A stretch of DNA of 47,212 nucleotides from JBCDAP01 sp038747915 (GTDB taxonomy: Bacteria > Planctomycetota > Phycisphaerae > Phycisphaerales > UBA1924): contig JBCDJJ010000019.1 of NCBI GenBank assembly GCA_038747915.1, forward strand, positions 1-47,212, written 5' to 3'. Below are positions 40,533 through 47,212 of the stretch, one piece after another. A model generated the notes under the pieces. It did not search any database, was not told the DNA's origin, and saw only the letters and a list, made by a program, of their open reading frames with translations. Position 1 is the stretch's first letter. Each line of letters opens with the position of its first letter. The translations under genes were made by a program, and so were the position numbers.

Positions 40533-43500
40533 GTGTTGGACGCACCTCGCTCCCACCATTCAGCCGGCGAACTCGTGCTCGGCCCGCTGCGCCGGCTGCG
40601 GGCCCGTGTGCGGGTGCTACTGATCGCCCGCGAGGGCGCGCTGCTCGGGGCCGCGGTGCTCGGCGGACTGCTTCTGGCCGGTCTGCTGGACTACGCACTG
40701 CGCACGCCCGACTGGTTCCGCGTGCTGGCGTGGTTCGGCGGCGTCGGTGCGCTGGTATGGGCGATCCGCACACGGCTCCTGCCCGCGCTCACGTTCCGTC
40801 CACCACTCGCCGAGCTGGCGCTGCGGGTCGAGCAGGCCGAGCCGGGGTCGTACGACGGCCTCGCCGCAGCGGCCGACTTTGCTGCATCGACACCCGCGGA
40901 TCAGCCGCTCGAGCGTGCGCTGGCGGGCGCTGCGGTGGAGCGGGTGTCGCACCTGGCGGGCTTCGACACGCGTGCTGTGGCCCCCGCGGGCGCGCTCACG
41001 CGACTCACAGGAGCGCTGGGCGTGGCCGTCGTCGTCGCGCTCGTGCTCGGTGTCACGACGCCGACGCTGGTCGGGCTCGGTGCGCAGCGGTTGCTGACGC
41101 CGTGGGCCGGTGCCGCCTGGCCGAAGCGCACGCTCATCGAGGATCAGACCGCGATCGTCGTGCATCCGCGCGGCACCGCGCTGCCGCTGACCGCCGAACT
41201 CCTGCGGTCCCCACGCCGCGCCGATGAGGTCGATGTGGCGGTGCGGTACGAGATCCGTGGTGGGTCGGACCCGAGCACCCGTCGGGAGCTGCTGACGTAT
41301 CAGCGGGGCGAGATCGATGGCGAGGACGGCGCGGTCTTCGAGCGGCTCGTCGATACCACGGGTGACTCGATCCGGTACCGATTCGAGAGCGGCGACGATC
41401 GCACGAACTGGCGGGAGATCCGTCTGGTGCCGCCTCCGGTGGTCACCGCAGCGAGCGTGTCGCTCACACCGCCCGAGTATGTGCGTACAGGGCTGGGCGA
41501 CGCGGCGCCCCCCGCGGTGCGTATCGACCTTGGAACCGGTGTTGATGAGCGCGCGATCGCGCCTGTTGTCCTCGCCGGCTCATCCGCCGAGATCCGCATC
41601 GAGCTCAACAAGCCGGCGACGCTCGAATCGATCACGGGGACCCCGCTCGCGAACACCCTCACCGGTGAGGATGCAGACGCGGTGTTCGAGACGGATGGTT
41701 CGGTGTTGACGGCGCAGCTCACGCTCGGCCGGTCGTTGCGGCTCGCGCTCGTTGCCCGCGACGAGTACGACATCCTGTCGCCGGACCCCGCGGTGTTCGT
41801 GTTCGATGTCGAGGAGGATGCGCCGGCGACGGTGGCGATCGTCGAGCCGGCGTCGGATCGTCGCGTGCTGGCGACGGCGCTCGTGGATGTGCGCGCCGAA
41901 GCGAACGACGATGTCACCCTCCGCGCCGCCTCGCTCGAGCGACAGCTCTGGACCCGTGCCGAGGGCACCGGCCCGGGCGGCGCGCTCGAACCCGCGGCCG
42001 ATGCGGTCGCGATCGCCGAGCACACCGGGCCGCCCACATCGCAGGTGGAACTCTCGGCCCAGCTCGACCTCTCGGCGCTCGAACTCACCGCGGGCGACGA
42101 GGTCCGCCTGGTGGCCTTCGCGCGTGATCTCAAGCAAGAGGAGCCCACCGCATCCGCCACGCGCACGCTGCTCATTATTGACGAGGCGCAGTTCGTCGAT
42201 GTGATCCGTGCCGAACTGGTCGAACTCCGCCAGGCGGCCATCCGGCTCGACGATCAGCAGGCGCAGCTCGAGCAGGCCCTGGCCGAAGACGGCGCGACGC
42301 GCGCCACACGCCGCGGGCAGCAGCGTGTCGGTGAGCGGGTCGGCCGATTCGGCGAGCGAATCGACCAGTTGGCCGAGCGCGTCGAACGCAACCGGCTCGA
42401 GGATGCCGCGCTCGAATCGCTGCTCGAACAGGCGCAGGAGGCCACCGAGGATGCGCGTGCCCGCGCCGGTGAGGCGGCCGAGGTGCTCGACCGCGCCGCG
42501 GCTCGTGCGCCCGGGCAGGAGCCCGCGGAGCTGCGCGAGGACGAGCAACAACAGGTCGAGGATGCGCAGCGTGGGGTGCGGGACGAGCTTGCCAGGCTGG
42601 CATCGCTGCTCGATCGCGGCGAGGACGCGTGGGCGGTGCGGAATGCCATCGAGCGGCTGCGCGGCGCGCAGGAGGCGCTCCGCCAGGACGCCGCCGAACT
42701 CGAAGCACAGACCGCCGGCCGCGAGCTCGATCAGCTCAACGAGGAGGAGCGGCAGCAGCTAGACGAACTGGCGCGCGAGCAGGCCGAGCTCGCCGAGCGC
42801 GCCGAAGAACTCGAGCGCGATCTGAGCGAGCGGGCCCGCGACCTGAGCGATCGCGATCAGCAGACCGCCGCGGCGCTGCAGGCCGCCGCTGAGCGAGCGG
42901 AGCAGAACAACCTGGCCGAGCGCACGCAACGCGCGAGCGAGCTCGCTGAGGAGAACCGGCTGGCTCAAGCCGGCGAGCAGCAGGAGGCGGTGATCGAGTC
43001 GCTCGAGGAGATGCTCGAGGATATCGACCGCGCCGAGCGGAACCAGGACGATCGCCTGCGTCGCCAACTTGCGACGCTCGTCGAGACCATCCGCGCGCTG
43101 ATCGCCGAGCAGGAGGCGCTGCTCGCGTCGCTCGCGGAAGCGGGCGGCCAGCTTCCGCCGGGCCATGCCGAGGCGCTGATCGTGCTCAACCGCAACACGC
43201 TCTCCGCGGCCGACGAAGCGGGGTCCGCGGGACCCGAAGCCGGTGCCGCCGCGGGCGCACTCCGCCGCGCATCGGCGGCGCAGGAGCGCGCGATCGCCTC
43301 GGCGCGAGAGAAGCCGCCCGAGATGAAAGCCGTCGAAACCCAGGAGGAGCGATCGCTCGAGCTGCTCCGAGAAGCCCTGGCCTCGGCCCAAACCGCGCAG
43401 CAGCGCGCCGAGCAACGCGAGCTCGAACGGCAGCGCCGGGAACTCCGTCAGCGGTACGCCGAGGTGCTTCAGGTGCAGATCGCACTGGTCGAGGATGCCG

Positions 43501-44075
43501 AAGCCTTCGCCAAGCCGGGCGAGCTTGGTCGCCGCGAGCGCGTGCGGCTCCGCCGTCTCGGCGCGCGGCAGGAGACGATCGGTGTGGCCCTCGCTGAGAT
43601 TCTCGCCGACACCGAGGGGCTCGCTGAGGCATCCATCTTCGACTTCGCGCATCAGCGGCTCGAGCGCGAGGTGGAGCTGACGATCGCCGAGTTCGAGCAG
43701 GCCGAGCCGCGACCGGCGCTCGCCGGCGCGCAGCGTGTCGAGCGCGGCATCCGCGATCTCATCGAGGCGCTCCGCGATCCCGAGCGCGACGATGAGGACT
43801 TCCGCGACGCCGGCGGTGGTGGCGGCGGAGGCGGTGGGGGAGGTCAGCAGCAGCAGGACTCGCTCATCCTGCCACTCGCCGAGCTGCGGCTGCTCCGTTT
43901 CGTTCAGCAGGACCTCGCCGATCGCACCACGGTGCTCGATGGCGCGGGCGGCGGTGCAGACGGCAACATGGTCACCGAGCTCGCCGAGCAGCAGCGCGAG
44001 CTCGCGGGCATCGGGGCCGAGGTCATCGAGAAGCTCCGCGCCGAGCAAGAAGGCGCGCAGCAGGGAGGATTCTGA
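40533..44075 (+). CDS. DUF4175-like membrane protein with long coiled coil
   Basis: A 1180-residue protein. Two N-terminal transmembrane helices (about 34-75) and a third (about 163-185) are followed by a beta-rich extracytoplasmic region (about 190-540), then a very long helical coiled coil rich in Glu, Gln, Arg and Ala (about 545-1085), a run of eleven glycines (about 1094-1104), QQQQ and a C-terminal helical segment. This resembles the DUF4175 family next to MoxR/VWA genes. A scaffold or envelope-spanning role is inferred. GTG start with GAGGGTTC upstream; the first codons include CTCGCTCCCACCAT, half of the family-A REP palindrome. The stop overlaps the next ATG by one base. Confidence 0.8.
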   Translation: MLDAPRSHHSAGELVLGPLRRLRARVRVLLIAREGALLGAAVLGGLLLAGLLDYALRTPDWFRVLAWFGGVGALVWAIRTRLLPALTFRPPLAELALRVEQAEPGSYDGLAAAADFAASTPADQPLERALAGAAVERVSHLAGFDTRAVAPAGALTRLTGALGVAVVVALVLGVTTPTLVGLGAQRLLTPWAGAAWPKRTLIEDQTAIVVHPRGTALPLTAELLRSPRRADEVDVAVRYEIRGGSDPSTRRELLTYQRGEIDGEDGAVFERLVDTTGDSIRYRFESGDDRTNWREIRLVPPPVVTAASVSLTPPEYVRTGLGDAAPPAVRIDLGTGVDERAIAPVVLAGSSAEIRIELNKPATLESITGTPLANTLTGEDADAVFETDGSVLTAQLTLGRSLRLALVARDEYDILSPDPAVFVFDVEEDAPATVAIVEPASDRRVLATALVDVRAEANDDVTLRAASLERQLWTRAEGTGPGGALEPAADAVAIAEHTGPPTSQVELSAQLDLSALELTAGDEVRLVAFARDLKQEEPTASATRTLLIIDEAQFVDVIRAELVELRQAAIRLDDQQAQLEQALAEDGATRATRRGQQRVGERVGRFGERIDQLAERVERNRLEDAALESLLEQAQEATEDARARAGEAAEVLDRAAARAPGQEPAELREDEQQQVEDAQRGVRDELARLASLLDRGEDAWAVRNAIERLRGAQEALRQDAAELEAQTAGRELDQLNEEERQQLDELAREQAELAERAEELERDLSERARDLSDRDQQTAAALQAAAERAEQNNLAERTQRASELAEENRLAQAGEQQEAVIESLEEMLEDIDRAERNQDDRLRRQLATLVETIRALIAEQEALLASLAEAGGQLPPGHAEALIVLNRNTLSAADEAGSAGPEAGAAAGALRRASAAQERAIASAREKPPEMKAVETQEERSLELLREALASAQTAQQRAEQRELERQRRELRQRYAEVLQVQIALVEDAEAFAKPGELGRRERVRLRRLGARQETIGVALAEILADTEGLAEASIFDFAHQRLEREVELTIAEFEQAEPRPALAGAQRVERGIRDLIEALRDPERDDEDFRDAGGGGGGGGGGGQQQQDSLILPLAELRLLRFVQQDLADRTTVLDGAGGGADGNMVTELAEQQRELAGIGAEVIEKLRAEQEGAQQGGF

Positions 44076-44809
44076 TGCGTGTTGTGATGATCTCGGTGTG
44101 CTGTGTGGTCACCGCGTTGTCGGTGGCCAAGACCGTCGTGGCTCAAGACGACGCAGCCCCACCCGTGGACGAACGAGCCGCCGAGGAGCTCGACCTCGAT
44201 GCCCTGCTCGGGCTCGACGAGGCCGAACCACCGACTCAGCCCGAGGCCGAACCCGCTGAGAATCAAGCCGTCGATCCCAACGAGCGCCGGCTCGAACGCG
44301 AGCTCACCGGCGAGCAGGCCGCCGAGGAACTCGAGCAGGCGGTGCAACTGATGTCCGATGCCGCCGATCTGCTGCGCGATGCGGGTGATGTAGGCGTACC
44401 GACGCAGCGGCTTCACCAAGAGATCATCACCAAGCTCGACATCCTTGTGGAGTTCGCCGAGCAGCAACAACAACAGCAACAGCAGCAAGGTCAGCAGCAG
44501 CAGCAACAGCAAAGCCAACAACAGCAGCAGCAGCAGGCCGGGCAGCAGCAGGGCGCCCGTCAGCAGGGGGCGGAGCAGCGTCGGCAGCAGCAGGCCAACG
44601 ACTCGCAAGGCAACCCCATGCCACCAGGCTTCGAGCAGGGCCCGCTCGCCGACATCGATACCGGCTCCGCCGCGTGGGGTGCGTTGCCCGCGCGGCTCCG
44701 CGAGCGGTTGCTCGAGGGGGCCTCGGATCGCTTCAGCTCGCTGCACCGCGCCGCGACCGAGGCGTACTACCGTCGATTGGCCGAGCAGGCCGCGGAGGGC
44801 GAGCAGTGA
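44075..44809 (+). CDS. Exported Gln-rich protein
   Basis: A 244-residue protein with a signal peptide (MRVVMISVCCVVTALSVAKTVVAQ), an acidic, Pro-containing segment, a helical block (about 70-129), a Gln-rich tract at about 130-173 in which Q130-Q154 is nearly unbroken, and a conserved-looking C-terminal helix (WGALPARLRERLLEGASDRF...YYRRLAEQ, about 205-240). The Gln codons mix CAA and CAG, so this is not a simple slipping repeat. Such tracts suggest a flexible linker to the cell wall. Its ATG overlaps the previous stop, its stop overlaps the next GTG. GGGAGGATTCTG precedes the start. Confidence 0.75.
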   Translation: MRVVMISVCCVVTALSVAKTVVAQDDAAPPVDERAAEELDLDALLGLDEAEPPTQPEAEPAENQAVDPNERRLERELTGEQAAEELEQAVQLMSDAADLLRDAGDVGVPTQRLHQEIITKLDILVEFAEQQQQQQQQQGQQQQQQQSQQQQQQQAGQQQGARQQGAEQRRQQQANDSQGNPMPPGFEQGPLADIDTGSAAWGALPARLRERLLEGASDRFSSLHRAATEAYYRRLAEQAAEGEQ

Positions 44810-45855
44810 GCACGATCCGATGGAGGGCACTCGTGGTGGCGCTCGCCGGTGTACTCGTCGCGCCCGCTGCCGGCGTCGCGCAGAACCCGGCGCCCGCGGT
44901 TCGCGAGTTTACCCCGGCGCTCACCAGCACGGTCGACCGCGGGCTCGCTGCCCTCGTCGCCATGCAAGAAGTCGATGGGTCGTGGACCAGCGGGCGGTAC
45001 GGCAAAAACGTCGCCGTGGTGTCTCTCGCGTGTCTCGCGTTGATGGCCGATGGCAACCTGCCCGGACGCGGGCCGTACGGCGATGCGGTCGAGGCCGGAC
45101 TGCGGTGGATCCTCGATCAGCAGACCGAGACCGGCCTGATCGCGGCCCAGACCTCGCACGGGCCGATGTACGGACACGGCTTCGCCACGCTCTTTCTTGG
45201 CGAGGTCTACGGCATGGCGGGCACGGTGCCCGGCGACCCGGACGAGCGACGGCTGCACGATGCGCTCATTCGAGCGACGCGTCTGATCCTGGGCTCGCAG
45301 AACCGTGATGGCGGGTGGCGCTACAACCCCGTTCCCAACGATGCGGATGTCTCGGTGACCATCTGCCAGGTCATGGCGCTGCGCAGCGTGCGCAACGCCG
45401 GGCTCGAAGTACCCGCGGACGCGATCGATCGCGCCGTCGACTACGTCCGTCGGTGCCAGAACCCCGACGGCGGCTTCCGCTACCAACTCAACAACGGGCC
45501 GAGCGCCTGGCCTCGTACCGCAGCGGGCGTCGCGGCGCTCTTCTACGCGGGCGTCTACGAGGGCGACGACATCGAGAACGGGCTCGATTACCTGATCGAC
45601 ACCGCGCTGCCCGGCGGGCGCCGCCCGTCGCGGAGCCACTATTTTTACGGGCATTATTACGCGGCCCAGGCCATGGTCCTCGCGGGCGGCCAACGGTGGG
45701 CCCAGTGGTGGCCCGCCATCCGCGCTGAACTCATCCGAGACCAGAACGTGAACGGCGGGTGGGACGACCAGGTGGTCGGCGAGGCGTACGGCACGGCCAT
45801 GGCCCTGATTGTCTTGCAGATGCCCAAGCGTTACCTCCCGATCTTCCAGCGATGA
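44806..45855 (+). CDS. Exported alpha/alpha-toroid (prenyltransferase/squalene-oxidase-repeat-like) protein
   Basis: A 349-residue exported protein with signal peptide MSTIRWRALVVALAGVLVAPAAGVAQ and repeats of the terpene cyclase/prenyltransferase alpha/alpha-toroid type: VDGSWTSGRYGKNVAVVSLA (about 56-75), RDGGWRYN, PDGGFRYQ and VNGGWDDQ. The exported location and absence of a DCTAE or DxDD catalytic motif make terpene cyclisation unlikely; it is more probably a protein-interaction or glycan-binding toroid. GTG start overlaps the previous stop (GTGA) and its stop overlaps the next ATG (ATGA). Last but one gene of the cluster. Confidence 0.82.
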   Translation: MSTIRWRALVVALAGVLVAPAAGVAQNPAPAVREFTPALTSTVDRGLAALVAMQEVDGSWTSGRYGKNVAVVSLACLALMADGNLPGRGPYGDAVEAGLRWILDQQTETGLIAAQTSHGPMYGHGFATLFLGEVYGMAGTVPGDPDERRLHDALIRATRLILGSQNRDGGWRYNPVPNDADVSVTICQVMALRSVRNAGLEVPADAIDRAVDYVRRCQNPDGGFRYQLNNGPSAWPRTAAGVAALFYAGVYEGDDIENGLDYLIDTALPGGRRPSRSHYFYGHYYAAQAMVLAGGQRWAQWWPAIRAELIRDQNVNGGWDDQVVGEAYGTAMALIVLQMPKRYLPIFQR

Positions 45856-47072
45856 ATATGTCCAACGGGTTTCGAACAGTGCTCGCGATCTCGGTAGGCG
45901 TCGCGTTGTTGACGGCCGGTGCCGCGCACGCGGTGCCGTTCGCCGCGATGCTGGTCTCGGCGTACGACGGTCCGTCGATGGTGATCGTCCGCTCGATCGG
46001 TCCGGCGCACCTGGACTACGAGCTGTCCGGCGGTGCCGAGGGCCGCATCGAGGGTGATGGGCTCGACACCGTCATGCTGATCCGCGGCGAGCTCGGCGTT
46101 GATGTCGAGACCGGTGTTGGCGCGATGCTGCGGGCGTCTTTCAGCACCGCGGTGGCACGTCGCGTGACGGGTGCGCTCGGCGACGCGGTGCTCCGCCTCA
46201 CCGACGGCCAGCGGCTCCCCGGGCGCCCCGTTATCGATGCAGATGATGCGGACGCGATCCGTTGGCGGCACCCCGAGCTGGGTGTGATCCGCGTGCCGCT
46301 TGAACGCGTCGCCGCTGTGGGTCCAGGGGCGAGTGTCGGCGTGCTCGGCGCCGCCAGGCTGAGCGACCGCCTCGTGCTCCGCAACGGTGATGAACTCACC
46401 GGTTTCCTCGCGAGCGCGGGTGACCCGATTCTCTTCGAGCGCGACACGGACGGTGCGCCGGTGGTCGAAGTGCCGTGGGAGCGCGTCGATCGTGTGGAGT
46501 TCGCCAACCCCGCCGAGACACCGCAGGGCCAGCGTGTCTGGCTCGACGATGGCACGGCCATCGCTCCCGATGATCTCGTGGCATGGCGCGATCTCTTCGA
46601 GCAGCCCGCGGGCGTGGTCGCGGTCGCGTGGTCCACGGAGTCGATCGTGCCGCTCGCCTCGCTCGAGCCCATCGAGCAGACCCCGGTCTCGCTGCCCAGG
46701 CGGTCGCCGGTCGTCGCGGCACGCCACCGCGACGATGCGACGCTGCCCGGCCCGCCACCGCTCGGACTCCGCGACCTCACGCTCGCCGGGCCGCAGCGAC
46801 TCACCTACGACCTCCCACCCGATGCACTCCGCCTGCTCGCCACCGCGGTCATGCCGAGCACATCGCTCCCCTCCGGGGCCTGCGAACTCGTGATCCGGCA
46901 GGGCGGTGACGACCTCTTCACCGTGACGCTCGGTCCCGATCAGCGGTCCGCACCGATCGACGTTCAGGTCGCCGGTGGCCCGCTCACGTTCGAACTCCGC
47001 GAGGGCGAGCGCGGGCCGGTGCAGGACATCGTCGAGCTGCGCCGGCCGTGTGTGATCCGCGCCGACGACTAG
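45852..47072 (+). CDS. Exported protein with NPCBM-like C-terminal domain
   Basis: A 406-residue exported protein. Signal peptide MNMSNGFRTVLAISVGVALLTAGAAHA, a mid-region with repeated SH3/LSm-like beta strands (DRLVLRNGDELTGFLASAGD, 172-191; VEVPWERVDRVEF, 205-217), and a C-terminal carbohydrate-binding NPCBM-like domain (about 306-402, LRDLTLAGPQRLTYDLPPDA ... PLTFELREGERGPVQDIVEL). NPCBM domains bind cell-surface glycans. The ATG overlaps the previous stop (ATGA). The cluster ends here: paired REP palindromes follow. Confidence 0.75.
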   Translation: MNMSNGFRTVLAISVGVALLTAGAAHAVPFAAMLVSAYDGPSMVIVRSIGPAHLDYELSGGAEGRIEGDGLDTVMLIRGELGVDVETGVGAMLRASFSTAVARRVTGALGDAVLRLTDGQRLPGRPVIDADDADAIRWRHPELGVIRVPLERVAAVGPGASVGVLGAARLSDRLVLRNGDELTGFLASAGDPILFERDTDGAPVVEVPWERVDRVEFANPAETPQGQRVWLDDGTAIAPDDLVAWRDLFEQPAGVVAVAWSTESIVPLASLEPIEQTPVSLPRRSPVVAARHRDDATLPGPPPLGLRDLTLAGPQRLTYDLPPDALRLLATAVMPSTSLPSGACELVIRQGGDDLFTVTLGPDQRSAPIDVQVAGGPLTFELREGERGPVQDIVELRRPCVIRADD

Positions 47073-47134
47073 AGCAGACCAAGTCAACTCGTCTCGCCAG
47101 TCTTCGCGGTGGATCGACCGACTCCGGGACTTGC

Positions 47135-47208
47135 GTGCCACTGGCGGCTTGCCCGCCAGTGTTCAAGGGCTTTGGCGTTCGCACTGGTGGGCAAGCCACC
47201 AGTGGCAC
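47135..47208. repeat. REP-like palindrome pair, family B (CACTGGCGG...CCGCCAGTG)
   Basis: Two palindromes in opposite orientation. Copy 1: CACTGGCGG (47139-47147), loop CTTGC, CCGCCAGTG (47153-47161), preceded by GTGC. Copy 2: CACTGGTGG (47182-47190), loop GCAAG, CCACCAGTG (47196-47204), followed by GCAC. The copies are inverted relative to each other and differ by one C-G to T-A pair in the stem. They lie just beyond the end of the cluster, so could also stabilise or end the transcript. Confidence 0.8.
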
Positions 47209-47212
47209 CCGC

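Noticed and set aside
42759..44048. Leu-rich minus-strand open frame over the coiled-coil gene
   Set aside because: Leu runs are the antisense of Glu/Gln/Arg codons of the coiled coil.
44464..44552. CAA/CAG-rich tract as a microsatellite or CRISPR-like repeat
   Set aside because: No regular unit or spacers; it is a coding Gln tract.
44806..45855. Assignment as a true squalene/terpene cyclase
   Set aside because: A signal peptide is present and the DxDD or DCTAE catalytic motif is absent; only the toroid repeat pattern fits.

Overview
The window looks like a chromosomal segment of a planctomycete, most likely class Phycisphaerae. It is GC-rich, with GTG starts and tightly overlapping genes. 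Several exported proteins carry marks seen in that group: two PEP-CTERM-like tails (a P-x-P-G motif, a hydrophobic helix, then a run of Arg/Lys), dockerin-like EF-hand tails on three proteins (one close to the 'GC-type' dockerin), three prepilin-type proteins with the FTLIELLVV signature, and a HYExO-like small protein. A MoxR/DUF58/VWA cluster runs into DUF4175-like, Gln-rich and alpha/alpha-toroid proteins. The taxonomy is inferred from these features; no rRNA is present.

Layout. 0.1-6.6 kb: a bacteriophytochrome histidine kinase, a PEP-CTERM-like protein, a lone NADH dehydrogenase subunit G, and a second PEP-CTERM-like protein. 6.8-15.8 kb: a protein of an unrecognised family (paralogue 1), a large secreted sugar-dehydrogenase-like multidomain protein, an amidohydrolase, a polytopic membrane protein, an aldo/keto reductase and a degenerate biotin-ligase-like protein. 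15.9-26.1 kb: a tRNA-Arg(UCU); then, on the minus strand, a dockerin-bearing metzincin, two tandemly duplicated prepilin-type proteins, paralogue 2 of the unrecognised family and a third prepilin-type protein; diverging from these is a 914-residue exported beta-propeller with a GC-type dockerin. 26.2-30.7 kb: an exported lipase-like hydrolase, the HYExO-like protein, then a coupled run of three small membrane-anchored proteins and an unusually large signal peptidase I.

31.0-47.1 kb: a long plus-strand cluster resembling an expanded Bat (aerotolerance-type) locus. It holds a MoxR ATPase, DUF58, a BatA-like membrane protein, a VWA membrane protein, a 1180-residue membrane/coiled-coil protein, a Gln-rich exported protein, an alpha/alpha-toroid (squalene-cyclase-like fold) protein and an exported NPCBM-like protein. 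Seven of the eight genes are packed with overlaps or very short gaps. MoxR is separated from them by two minus-strand genes, a TlpA thioredoxin fused to an FG-GAP-like region and a variant HD-GYP protein.

Points for a second look: an AT-rich element (core ATTCATCATATGA, often in inverted pairs) that recurs in the intergenic regions flanking the two paralogues and the prepilin/dockerin genes; the expanded MoxR/Bat-like operon; the signal peptidase with two large insertions; three candidate leaderless promoters with the same 6-nt spacing; and two families of REP-like paired palindromes, one with a compensatory base-pair change. No CRISPR array, rRNA, complete insertion sequence or prophage was seen.
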